DNA from: Sphingomonas paucimobilis
Lineage (GTDB): Bacteria > Pseudomonadota > Alphaproteobacteria > Sphingomonadales > Sphingomonadaceae
Direction of reading: 5' to 3'
Assembly (NCBI GenBank): GCA_945860425.1
Contig: CAMAQU010000118.1
Span: 1 to 5,806 of the forward strand
Length of the DNA: 5,806 nt
How positions within the stretch are numbered: the stretch's first letter is position 1; every line of letters starts with the position of its first letter. Positions 1 to 5,806 of the stretch are shown here, in pieces. The notes beneath the pieces were generated by a model. The model was not told the origin of the DNA. It did no database searches and worked only from the letters and a program-made list of their open reading frames with translations. Made by a program: the position numbers and the translations under genes.

Positions 1-703
1 TTGTCCGCTCCCCCAAATTGAGACGCACGCGCGCAGCCCGGACCGCACGACGCACTGTCCCCGGCTCTAACGGCCCGCCGCGACTTCCCCGGAACAGGGC
101 CTCTCCCTTGGCGACCCCATAGGGGCAGATGTCCACATAGGCCTCAATCGCCGACCGCACCTCTGCCAAAAGGGGCACGATGCGGGTCTTTTGGCGTTTA
201 CCAGTGACGGACAGCGTTTCGCCGAGCGGCAGCACATCCCCCATCAGCCCCAAGGCTTCGCCAATGCGCAAGCCCGCGCCATAAAGCAGCAGCAAAATCG
301 CCCAATCCCGCGCGGCGATCCAAGGCTCCCGCGCTTGGTCTGCAACATCTTGTGCCAACGAAACGGCATCATCGGGGGAAATCGGGCGCGGCAAAGTGCG
401 CTTCACACGCGGCCCCTTTAGCCGGGGCACCGCATCTTCGCCGCCTGCGAATTTCAAAAAGGCCCTAACCGCCGATAATTCCCGCGCGGTGGAGGTATTG
501 GTGAGGCCATCCCCCCGGCGGGAGGCGAGAAAAGCCCGCAGATCAGACGCCTCAAGCCGACTAAGGTCAAGCGCACCGCCCTGGTGCACGCGCAAGAAGC
601 TCAACAGCCTGTCGGCCGTTGCGGCATAGGCCCGAATAGTATGGACGGATCGACGCCGATCACGCCGCAAATGGTCTGACCAGCTTTGGACGATCCCGTT
701 CAA
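1..703 (-). CDS. xerC: Tyrosine recombinase XerC, C-terminal part cut off by the window edge
   Basis: Site-specific tyrosine recombinase of the XerC type, which with XerD resolves chromosome dimers at dif. About 234 residues are visible and the frame stays open to base 1; family members are about 300 residues, so some 65-70 are missing. The N-terminal SAM-like DNA-binding domain (about residues 1-90) has the usual W8...HL, SxxTIRAY (19-26) and LSFL pattern. The catalytic domain shows LLYGAGLRIGEALGL with the first catalytic Arg at R146, and TGKRQKTRIVPL with the beta-hairpin Lys at K169. The HxLRH, H/W and nucleophilic Tyr motifs lie outside the window. No ATG fits; the best start is TTG at 703-701, which overlaps the tal stop as TTGA and puts W8 where the family has it. 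An in-frame TTG at 730-728 is a less likely alternative. XerC rather than XerD is inferred from the YGAGLRIGEAL wording. It is probably cotranscribed and translationally coupled with tal. Confidence 0.9.
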   Translation of the reverse strand, partial: MNGIVQSWSDHLRRDRRRSVHTIRAYAATADRLLSFLRVHQGGALDLSRLEASDLRAFLASRRGDGLTNTSTARELSAVRAFLKFAGGEDAVPRLKGPRVKRTLPRPISPDDAVSLAQDVADQAREPWIAARDWAILLLLYGAGLRIGEALGLMGDVLPLGETLSVTGKRQKTRIVPLLAEVRSAIEAYVDICPYGVAKGEALFRGSRGGPLEPGTVRRAVRAARVRLNLGERT

Positions 704-1353
704 ATGATCTTCTGGCCGGTCTTTTCCCAATCCGAAAGGAAGCCGGCAATGCCCTTATCCGTCAGGACATGGTTGAACAGCGCCTTAATGACGGATGGGG
801 GAGCCGTCATCACATCCGCACCGATTTTCGCCGCTTCCAACACATGGACACCATGACGAACGCTGGCGACAAGAATTTCGGTATCAAAGGCATAATTATC
901 GTAAATCAGACGGATATCAGCAATCAGCTGCATCCCATCAAAGCCATTATCATCATGCCGCCCGACAAAAGGAGAGATGAAAGACGCACCGGCCTTGGCC
1001 GCCAACAGCGCCTGATTGGCCGAAAAGCAGAGCGTGACATTCACCATAGTGCCATCGCTGGTCAGCGCCTCGCAGGTTTTCAAGCCATCAATTGTCAGCG
1101 GCACCTTGATGCAAACATTGTCCGCAATTTTGCGCAGCACCTCTGCCTCACGCATCATGCCTTCATGGTCGAGGGCAACAACTTCGGCCGAAACCGGGCC
1201 ATCCACAATGCCGCAGATTTCGCGCGTCACGTCCATGAAATCGCGACCCGATTTGTGGATCAGCGACGGATTGGTCGTCACGCCATCGAGCAGGCCGGTT
1301 GCAGCCAGTTCCTTGATGTCGGCAATCTCTGCGGTGTCGGCGAAAAACTTCAT
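700..1353 (-). CDS. tal: Short transaldolase of the TalC/Fsa family
   Basis: A 217-residue class I aldolase barrel of the fructose-6-phosphate aldolase/short transaldolase family. It is expected in the cytosol, moving a dihydroxyacetone unit between sugar phosphates in the pentose phosphate pathway. The start MKFFADTAEI at 1353 is the family's usual N-terminus; a longer reading from a TTG at 1413 adds 20 unconserved residues and is rejected. An AGGGG about 9 bases upstream of the ATG can serve as ribosome site. Visible motifs are D6, GVTTNPS (24-30), the Schiff-base Lys in VCIKVP (K83), NVTLCFSANQA (105-115) and ISPFVGRHDD (126-135). At the two positions that separate the activities, this protein has E57 (SAEVVA) and F129 (SPFVGR), whereas E. 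coli FsaA has Gln and Tyr. This favours transaldolase over fructose-6-phosphate aldolase, although automatic annotation often uses the latter name. The stop overlaps the xerC start downstream. Confidence 0.93.
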   Translation of the reverse strand: MKFFADTAEIADIKELAATGLLDGVTTNPSLIHKSGRDFMDVTREICGIVDGPVSAEVVALDHEGMMREAEVLRKIADNVCIKVPLTIDGLKTCEALTSDGTMVNVTLCFSANQALLAAKAGASFISPFVGRHDDNGFDGMQLIADIRLIYDNYAFDTEILVASVRHGVHVLEAAKIGADVMTAPPSVIKALFNHVLTDKGIAGFLSDWEKTGQKII

Positions 1354-1535
1354 CTTGGTCTGCCCCTGCTTGTCCGTGGTGATGCCTGTCGCATTACCCT
1401 GATTCTGCGCCAAGACAAATCATCTGCCCGCATGCTTGCCGATTAGATGCGGATAAGTTGGGCGACCTCATGCCCCCGGCTTGCCTAAATTGGGCCGATC
1501 ATGCTCTAAGGCCGCTTCATTTTTGGATCGGGCAG
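1354..1535. other. Divergent intergenic region between tal and the DUF3089 gene
   Basis: These 182 bases must hold the start signals of both the tal-xerC pair and the DUF3089-led run, since the flanking genes point away from each other. I see no convincing -35/-10 pair on either strand; the best plus-strand candidate is TTGCCT at 1481 followed by a poor CTCTAA at 1504. An imperfect dyad lies in the middle: CCGCAT (1428-1433) and ATGCGG (1447-1452) with a 13-base spacer. It overlaps a second pair, CATCT (1421-1425) and AGATG (1445-1449). These may be an operator or chance. No T-tract follows them, so they are not a terminator. Confidence 0.5.
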
Positions 1536-2648
1536 ATGGCGCGCAAATTCCTTTACATCATTGCTGGCATTATTGTGCTGATCATCACGGTGCTGACGGC
1601 GCTGCGGCTATTCGGGATGGAACTCTCGCGGATCGCCTTTGTGCCGAGCACACCCTATCGCCCCCTGCCCGCTCTGTCGGCCAAGGCTTATGACAGCCCC
1701 AAAATGTGGATTGCCCGACCAGATATGCCGAACAATCCGGCACTTTGGCGGCCAGAGGGTCTTGGTGCCGAGAAAAAATCCGCCCATAATGTCGCTGTCT
1801 TTTTCATCCACCCGACAAGCTATCTCTCCAAGGAGAATTGGAACGCACCGCTGGATGATGCCGAGGCCAATCAAAATGCAGCGCGATACGTCCGCAATCA
1901 GGCCAGCGTGTTCAACGCGACCACAAACATTTGGGCGCCCCGGTATCGGCAAGCGACATTTGGCACGTTTCTGACCGACCAGACGGATCGGGAAAAGGCC
2001 CTCTCCCTTGCCTATGGGGACATTGCCCAAAGTTTCGATGCGTTTCTGGCCGCACAAAAGCCGGGCACGCCAATCATCCTCGCGGGGCATAGCCAAGGGG
2101 CTTTGCACCTCACCCATTTGCTGAAAGATCGCGTGGCAGGCCAACCGCTCGCCCGCCGGATTATCGCCGCTTATGTGGTGGGATGGCCGATTTCGATCCG
2201 CGCCGATTTGCCAGCCCTTGGCCTGCCGGGCTGTTCCGGGCCAGAGCAAACCGGCTGCGTCCTAAGCTGGCAAAGCTTTGCAGAGCCGGCGGACTATAAA
2301 GATATGGCGGCCGCGTTCGATGCCCAGCCGAGCCTAACGGGAAAGCCACGTGGCGATGCCTATCTCTGCACCAATCCGCTGACCGGGGGTGGCTCTGCCA
2401 TAGCACCGGCGTCTGCGAATAAGGGCACATTGCGCACCGATCTCAATGAAGAGTCTGCGACATTGATCGCAGGGGCAGCGCCTGCACGCTGCGATATAAA
2501 GGGATATGTGCGCATTGACGAAGGGCCAGATCTTGGCCCCTTGGTTCTGCCCGGCAATAACTATCATGTTTATGATTATAGCTTGTTCTGGGCCAATATC
2601 CGCGCGGATGCGGCACGGCGGACGGCCGCTTTTCTGGCGAAACAATGA
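1536..2648 (+). CDS. DUF3089 family alpha/beta hydrolase with N-terminal membrane anchor
   Basis: Predicted serine hydrolase of the DUF3089 family (lipase/esterase-like, substrate unknown), 370 residues from the ATG at 1536. The frame is open further upstream, to an ATG at 1458. The 1536 start is chosen because it puts a short basic MARK in front of a hydrophobic segment (about residues 5-26, FLYIIAGIIVLIITVLTALRL), giving a signal anchor; a weak GGA sits 8 bases before it. No cleavage site is obvious, so the protein is probably inner-membrane-tethered with its catalytic domain in the periplasm. Family landmarks are FFIHPTSYLS with NWNAPLDD (about 90-108), the nucleophile elbow ILAGHSQG with S186 (codon 2091-2093), YVVGWPI, CVLSWQSF (about 241-248), and a C-terminal NYHVYDYSLFWANIR whose H344 is the likely catalytic His. 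The acidic triad member cannot be fixed by eye. The stop overlaps the ruvX start by 4 bases (ATGA), so the two are likely coupled. The functional link to ruvX and pyrB is unknown. Confidence 0.88.
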   Translation: MARKFLYIIAGIIVLIITVLTALRLFGMELSRIAFVPSTPYRPLPALSAKAYDSPKMWIARPDMPNNPALWRPEGLGAEKKSAHNVAVFFIHPTSYLSKENWNAPLDDAEANQNAARYVRNQASVFNATTNIWAPRYRQATFGTFLTDQTDREKALSLAYGDIAQSFDAFLAAQKPGTPIILAGHSQGALHLTHLLKDRVAGQPLARRIIAAYVVGWPISIRADLPALGLPGCSGPEQTGCVLSWQSFAEPADYKDMAAAFDAQPSLTGKPRGDAYLCTNPLTGGGSAIAPASANKGTLRTDLNEESATLIAGAAPARCDIKGYVRIDEGPDLGPLVLPGNNYHVYDYSLFWANIRADAARRTAAFLAKQ

Positions 2649-3124
2649 CAAGCATCCAGGACTTTCGAAGCGCCTTGCCGCAGGGAGGCCGCTTAATCGG
2701 CCTTGATGTCGGCACGCAGACAATTGGCACCGCGCTGTGTGATGCCGGTTGGACAATCGCCTCCCCCGCTGATCTCATCCGGCGCACCAAGTTCAGCGTC
2801 GATCGCGCAAAGTTGCGAGACTTTATCTCTGCCCAATCGGTGAAGGGCATTGTCGTTGGGCTGCCGCTCAATCTGGATGGGACGGATAGCCCGCGCACGC
2901 AATCAACCCGCGCATTTGCGAAAAACATCGCGGATCTTGGTCTTCCCATCCTGCTCTGGGATGAGCGTTGGTCAACCCAAGCGGTCGAGCGTGCGATGAT
3001 TGCCGCTGACTTGTCCCGCGCCAAACGGGCAGAACGGGTCGATTCCGCTGCCGCCTCTTACATCTTACAAGGGGCCATTGATGCGCTGGCCATGGGTGCG
3101 CCTGAATTTGACCAGAAGCTCTAA
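2645..3124 (+). CDS. ruvX: RuvX/YqgF family putative pre-16S rRNA nuclease (Holliday junction resolvase-like)
   Basis: RNase H-fold protein of the YqgF/RuvX family, 159 residues, slightly longer than the usual 135-150 because of about 15 extra residues before the first strand. YqgF is known for processing the 5' end of 16S rRNA; a Holliday junction resolving role has also been proposed for relatives. The motifs are LIGLDVGTQTIGTALCD with metal-binding D21, IVVGLPLNLDGTDSPRTQ (69-86), LLWDERWSTQAVE (103-115) with D106/E107, and RVDSAAASYILQGAID with D133. All acidic positions expected for activity are present. The ATG is fused to the preceding stop (ATGA, 2645-2648), which suggests translational coupling. 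It is followed by 54 bases and pyrB. In Pseudomonas yqgF/ruvX also lies just upstream of the pyrB locus, so this linkage is wider than one lineage (from memory). Confidence 0.93.
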   Translation: MTSIQDFRSALPQGGRLIGLDVGTQTIGTALCDAGWTIASPADLIRRTKFSVDRAKLRDFISAQSVKGIVVGLPLNLDGTDSPRTQSTRAFAKNIADLGLPILLWDERWSTQAVERAMIAADLSRAKRAERVDSAAASYILQGAIDALAMGAPEFDQKL

Positions 3125-3178
3125 AAGCATCCGCAGTGCTTGACCCGGGGCCATAGCGGGCGCTAACGCTGGGCTTTA
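3125..3178 (+). promoter_or_regulatory. ruvX-pyrB spacer with a weak candidate promoter
   Basis: This is the only gap of any size inside the plus-strand run. It contains CTTGACC, a good -35 match (TTGACC at 3140-3145). A poor -10-like CTAACG (3163-3168) follows at 17 bases. If used, transcription would begin about 3-6 bases before the pyrB ATG, giving a nearly leaderless message; this would fit the lack of a clear Shine-Dalgarno sequence before that ATG. There is no hairpin with T-tract, so I see no attenuator of the PyrR or UTP type. The call is weak because of the poor -10. Confidence 0.2.
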
Positions 3179-4123
3179 ATGACATCGCCACTTTTTCCGC
3201 ACCGGCATTTGCTCGGTATCGCTGGCTTGCAGCCGCACGAAATCCTGTTTTTGCTGGATGAAGCAGAACAATGGGTGACGCTGAATCGATCCCTGACAAA
3301 ACATGATGATCGGCTGTCTGGGTTGACCCAGATCAACGCGTTTTTTGAAAACTCGACCCGCACGCTCCTGTCCTTTGAAATTGCAGGAAAGCGGCTTGGC
3401 GCGGATGTTGTGAACATGCACGCCGCCACGTCCAGCGTTAAAAAGGGGGAGACGCTGATTGATACAGCCATCACCCTCAATGCCATGCGCGCCGATGTGA
3501 TTGTCATCCGCCATGCCTCGTCCGGTGCGGTTGCGCTCATTGCGGATAAGGTGGATTGCCCGGTCCTCAATGCGGGCGATGGCCGCCATGAGCACCCAAC
3601 CCAGGCGCTTCTCGATGCCCTCACCATCCGCCGCCGCAAGGGACAGTTTCAGGGACTGAAAGTCGCGATTTGTGGCGATCTTCTCCACAGTCGGGTGGCG
3701 CGATCCAATATTTTGGCGCTGACGTCGCTTGCCGCTGAAGTCCGCGTTATCGCACCCGCCACCCTAATGCCGCCAGCCATTGAGCAGATGGGCGTCACCG
3801 CCTTTACCGATATGGATGCAGGGCTAGAGGGCGTGGATGTCGTCATGATGCTGCGCCTTCAGACCGAACGGATGGAAGGCGGGTTCATCCCCTCTCTGCG
3901 GGAATATCATGCGCTTTATGGCCTGACCTATGAGCGGCTGAAACGCGCCAAGCCCGATGCGCTTGTCATGCATCCCGGCCCAATGAACCGGGGTGTTGAG
4001 ATCGCCAGCGATGTGGCGGACGACGTCAATCGATCCGTCATCGCCGAACAGGTGGAAATGGGGGTCGCTGTGCGCATGGCCTGCCTTGATGTCCTCACGC
4101 GCAGCCGTAGAGGCAAGGCATGA
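3179..4123 (+). CDS. pyrB: Aspartate carbamoyltransferase catalytic subunit
   Basis: Joins carbamoyl phosphate and L-aspartate to form carbamoyl-aspartate, the committed step of pyrimidine synthesis, in the cytosol. At 314 residues it has normal length. The carbamoyl phosphate domain has FFENSTRTLLSFE with the STRT loop at 59-62, the 80s loop SSVKKGE (S86, K89), IRHASSGA (R111, H112) and GDGRHEHPTQALLD (H139, Q142). The aspartate domain has CGDLLHSRVARSN (R172), MMLRLQTER (R226, Q228) and MHPGPMNRG (264-272). All expected active-site residues are present, so the enzyme should be active. The ATG at 3179 is the only possible early start, since an in-frame TAA sits at 3164-3166; no good ribosome site precedes it. 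No pyrI regulatory gene is present. Instead the stop overlaps, by 4 bases, the start of a dihydroorotase-like gene, as in bacteria whose ATCase is a complex of PyrB with an inactive dihydroorotase homologue. Confidence 0.97.
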   Translation: MTSPLFPHRHLLGIAGLQPHEILFLLDEAEQWVTLNRSLTKHDDRLSGLTQINAFFENSTRTLLSFEIAGKRLGADVVNMHAATSSVKKGETLIDTAITLNAMRADVIVIRHASSGAVALIADKVDCPVLNAGDGRHEHPTQALLDALTIRRRKGQFQGLKVAICGDLLHSRVARSNILALTSLAAEVRVIAPATLMPPAIEQMGVTAFTDMDAGLEGVDVVMMLRLQTERMEGGFIPSLREYHALYGLTYERLKRAKPDALVMHPGPMNRGVEIASDVADDVNRSVIAEQVEMGVAVRMACLDVLTRSRRGKA

Positions 4124-5328
4124 CCCAGCATATCGCCATCACCAACGCTTGTCTCTTGGGCGGCGGAACCAGCCTTTTAATCGAGGGGGATCGCATTGCG
4201 GGACATGATCTGCCCATCCCAGATGGAGCAAAGATCATTGATGCAAAGGGCGCCCATGTCGCGCCCGGCATTGTCGATCTAGGGGTGTTTTCGGTCGATA
4301 AGCGGGCCTGCATCGCGGGCGGGATCACGCGGATTGCGCTGATGCCCGATCAGACCCCGGTTCTCGATGAACCGGGCATTGTTCAACGCGCCGCCTTGGC
4401 CGCGAAGCCCGATCTGTGGGTGCATCCGCTGGCCGCCGCCACGCGCGGCCTGAATGGCCGGGAGCTTGGCGAATATGCCATGATGCTTAAGACAGGCGCT
4501 AAAGCGGTTGCAACAGGCCGCGGCTGGATTGCCGATTCAGGCGTGATGATGAATGTGATGACCTATGCTGCCTCGCTTGGCTTGACCATTATCAGCCATG
4601 CCGAAGATGCAGGATTAACGGCGGGCGCAGTTGCAACCTCTGGCGAAACGGCAAGCCGCCTTGGCCTGGCCAGCGCCCCTTCCCAAGCCGAAGCGATGGC
4701 GATTGCGCGCGATATCATGCTGGCGGACATGACGGGGGCCCGCATTCACTTCCGCTCGGTCACGACCCGCCAAGGCCTTGATCTGGTTCGGGCGGCTAAT
4801 GCCAAGGGCCTTGCCATTAGCTGTGGCATTTCGCCGACACATCTTTTCCTCTCGGAAATTGCAATCAATGATTTCCGCACTTTTGCGCGATTAAGCCCAC
4901 CTTTGCGGTCTGAGGCGGATCGTCAGGCCTGTCTTGAGGCCATAAGCGACGGCACGATTGACGTTCTCTGTTCTGCCCATGACCCGCGCGGGCCAGAGGC
5001 AAAGCGACTTCCCTTTGCCGACGCTGATCCGGGGGCTGCGGGGGCGGAAACCTTGCTGGCGCTCGCCCTCGGCCTCGTCCGCGACGGCCTAGTCTCTATG
5101 GAACGGCTGTTTGAGCTATTGGCGCTTAACCCATCGCGCCTGCTGGGCATTGACAGTGGGCAGCTGATCCCCGGTGCTCCGGCGGATGTGATTTTATTTG
5201 ATCCCGGCACCCCTTGGCAAATTGATGCAACGAAATTTGTGGGGCAAGCGGGCAACACCCCGTTTGACAAAATTCCCGTTCAGGGCCGCGTGATCTCGAC
5301 GATCAAGGGCGGCCGCATCCTCGGCTAG
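4120..5328 (+). CDS. pyrX: Dihydroorotase-like protein, probably non-catalytic ATCase partner (PyrC'/PyrX type)
   Basis: Amidohydrolase-fold protein of 402 residues, the usual length of a class I dihydroorotase and alignable to the end. Retained backbone features include APGIVDL (48-54), AGGITRIALMPDQTP (66-80), ISHAED with H160, SPTHLFLSE (238-246), LSPPLRSEADRQA (258-270), GTIDV, PEAKRLPF, NPSRLLGI, PGAPADV and NTPF. The active site is not retained. The metal-binding HxH is G55-V56-F57. The usual SDDG is A131-T132-G133-R134. The His of HxxHVST is S213. The catalytic Asp of TDHAPH is A286 (SAHDPR). About 14 residues after HxH, including the usual LREPG, are missing. It should not hydrolyse dihydroorotate. 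In Pseudomonas a comparable inactive homologue is a structural subunit of the ATCase dodecamer with PyrB. The 4-base overlap with pyrB fits coupled, stoichiometric synthesis of a complex. The frame is intact and well conserved outside the active site, so decay to a pseudogene is unlikely. Databases may label it simply pyrC. Confidence 0.85.
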   Translation: MTQHIAITNACLLGGGTSLLIEGDRIAGHDLPIPDGAKIIDAKGAHVAPGIVDLGVFSVDKRACIAGGITRIALMPDQTPVLDEPGIVQRAALAAKPDLWVHPLAAATRGLNGRELGEYAMMLKTGAKAVATGRGWIADSGVMMNVMTYAASLGLTIISHAEDAGLTAGAVATSGETASRLGLASAPSQAEAMAIARDIMLADMTGARIHFRSVTTRQGLDLVRAANAKGLAISCGISPTHLFLSEIAINDFRTFARLSPPLRSEADRQACLEAISDGTIDVLCSAHDPRGPEAKRLPFADADPGAAGAETLLALALGLVRDGLVSMERLFELLALNPSRLLGIDSGQLIPGAPADVILFDPGTPWQIDATKFVGQAGNTPFDKIPVQGRVISTIKGGRILG

Positions 5329-5331
5329 TGC

Positions 5332-5806
5332 CTATTGGTCGTCCAAGACCCACGACGCGCGGGGGTAGCCCATCGCGAACAAAATGGCCGTCAAATCACC
5401 ATGATCCACCCGGGCTGGCGCGGCGGCGGCTGTTTTCGGCTTGGCATGATAGGCAACGCCAAGTCCGGCCGCCTCAATCATCGGAATGTCATTTGCGCCA
5501 TCGCCAATGGCTAGGCTGTCCGCAGGGGATAGGCCAAGCTCGATCACCGCTTGCTCCAGAACATGTTTCTTGGTGGCCGCGCCGACAATCGCGCCCTCCA
5601 CTGTGCCGCTGAGCACACCGCCGCTGATCCCAAGGCGATTGGCGACCGATCGGTTAAAGCCAATTTCCTTCGCTACGGGTTCGGCAAAACGCGTAAATCC
5701 GCCGGAGACGAGAATGGCGCTGCCGCCCTGCGCCCGGACGGTTCGCACCAGGGCGCGCGCACCCGGCATGATCTTCACGCGTTCTGCCAGACACTGATCA
5801 ATGGCT
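5332..5806 (-). CDS. serB: Phosphoserine phosphatase SerB, N-terminal part cut off by the window edge
   Basis: HAD-superfamily phosphatase that releases L-serine from phosphoserine, the last step of the phosphorylated serine pathway, in the cytosol. The C-terminal 157 residues are visible. The frame stays open through the right edge (AIDQCLAERVKIMPGAR...), so the GTG at 5778 is internal and not the start. HAD motif II is ILVSGGFTRF (Ser codon near 5706-5704). The motif III Lys lies in GAATKKHVLE, and motif IV is IGDGANDIPM (about 5508-5479). GLGVAYHAKP and an HGDLTAILFAMGY tail, typical of SerB, follow. The DxDxT nucleophile motif and the N-terminal ACT-like region must lie past base 5806. 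The gene converges on the dihydroorotase-like gene with 3 bases between the two TAG stops. Related HAD phosphatases with other substrates exist, but the wording of these motifs is SerB-like. Confidence 0.93.
   Translation of the reverse strand, partial: AIDQCLAERVKIMPGARALVRTVRAQGGSAILVSGGFTRFAEPVAKEIGFNRSVANRLGISGGVLSGTVEGAIVGAATKKHVLEQAVIELGLSPADSLAIGDGANDIPMIEAAGLGVAYHAKPKTAAAAPARVDHGDLTAILFAMGYPRASWVLDDQ

Noticed and set aside
1..703. Tyrosine recombinase as the integrase of a mobile element
   Set aside because: The motifs and short N-terminal domain match housekeeping XerC; the gene is coupled to tal, and no att repeat, tRNA or phage gene is near.
1354..1413. Extended tal start at a TTG at 1413, giving 20 extra residues
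   Set aside because: The family begins at MKFFADT or an equivalent, and the extra residues are polar and unconserved.
769..1446. A 225-codon open frame on the plus strand opposite tal
   Set aside because: It is antisense to a clearly conserved transaldolase, has no recognisable domain, and its composition follows from the codon pattern of tal.
1448..1456. A DnaA-box-like TTATCCGCA on the minus strand
   Set aside because: It is a single site with one mismatch and no companions or AT-rich stretch, so it gives no evidence of an origin.
1608..2249. A 213-codon minus-strand open frame within the DUF3089 gene
   Set aside because: The plus-strand protein carries FFIHPTSYL and GHSQG motifs in the same span, and the antisense product resembles nothing.
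2443..3024. A 193-codon open frame on the minus strand opposite the DUF3089 gene end and ruvX
   Set aside because: It spans two well-supported genes on the other strand and shows no family motif; it is a GC-rich shadow.
4120..5328. The dihydroorotase-like gene as a decaying pseudogene
   Set aside because: The frame is intact over 402 codons, the fold motifs are well kept, and the start is coupled to pyrB; loss is confined to active-site positions, which fits a structural role.

Overview
The window holds six protein-coding genes packed almost end to end, with GC-rich codon use and no mobile element, RNA gene or repeat array that I can see. Gene content and protein style point to an alphaproteobacterium, most likely of the order Sphingomonadales: a XerC-type recombinase beside a short transaldolase, a DUF3089 hydrolase ahead of ruvX, and a pyrB followed by a dihydroorotase-like gene. 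That assignment is from memory of such neighbourhoods, not from a search.

Layout. The left part (1-1353) is transcribed on the minus strand: a 217-residue transaldolase (tal), then a tyrosine recombinase (xerC). The xerC gene appears to start on a TTG overlapping the tal stop, and it runs off the left edge. A 182-base divergent intergenic region (1354-1535) separates this pair from a plus-strand run of four genes: a membrane-anchored DUF3089 alpha/beta hydrolase, ruvX, pyrB and a dihydroorotase homologue (1536-5328). Stop and start codons overlap by four bases (ATGA) at DUF3089/ruvX and at pyrB/pyrC-like; ruvX and pyrB are separated by 54 bases. At the right edge a minus-strand serB (phosphoserine phosphatase), missing its 5' end, converges on the plus-strand run with only 3 bases between the stop codons.

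The most interesting point is the gene after pyrB. It has the length and backbone motifs of a class I dihydroorotase, but nearly all metal-binding and catalytic positions are replaced: the HxH pair is G55/F57, the SDDG-type Asp is gone, the HxxHVST His is Ser, and the catalytic Asp is Ala. The segment after HxH is also shortened. It is therefore best read as a non-catalytic, PyrC'/PyrX-type partner of aspartate transcarbamoylase, as known in Pseudomonas. The ruvX-pyrB-pyrX order also resembles the Pseudomonas locus, but without pyrR. If this is right, a true dihydroorotase should lie elsewhere in the genome.

The other genes are housekeeping: chromosome dimer resolution (XerC), pentose phosphate metabolism (Tal), rRNA processing or Holliday-junction-like nuclease activity (RuvX/YqgF), and serine biosynthesis (SerB).
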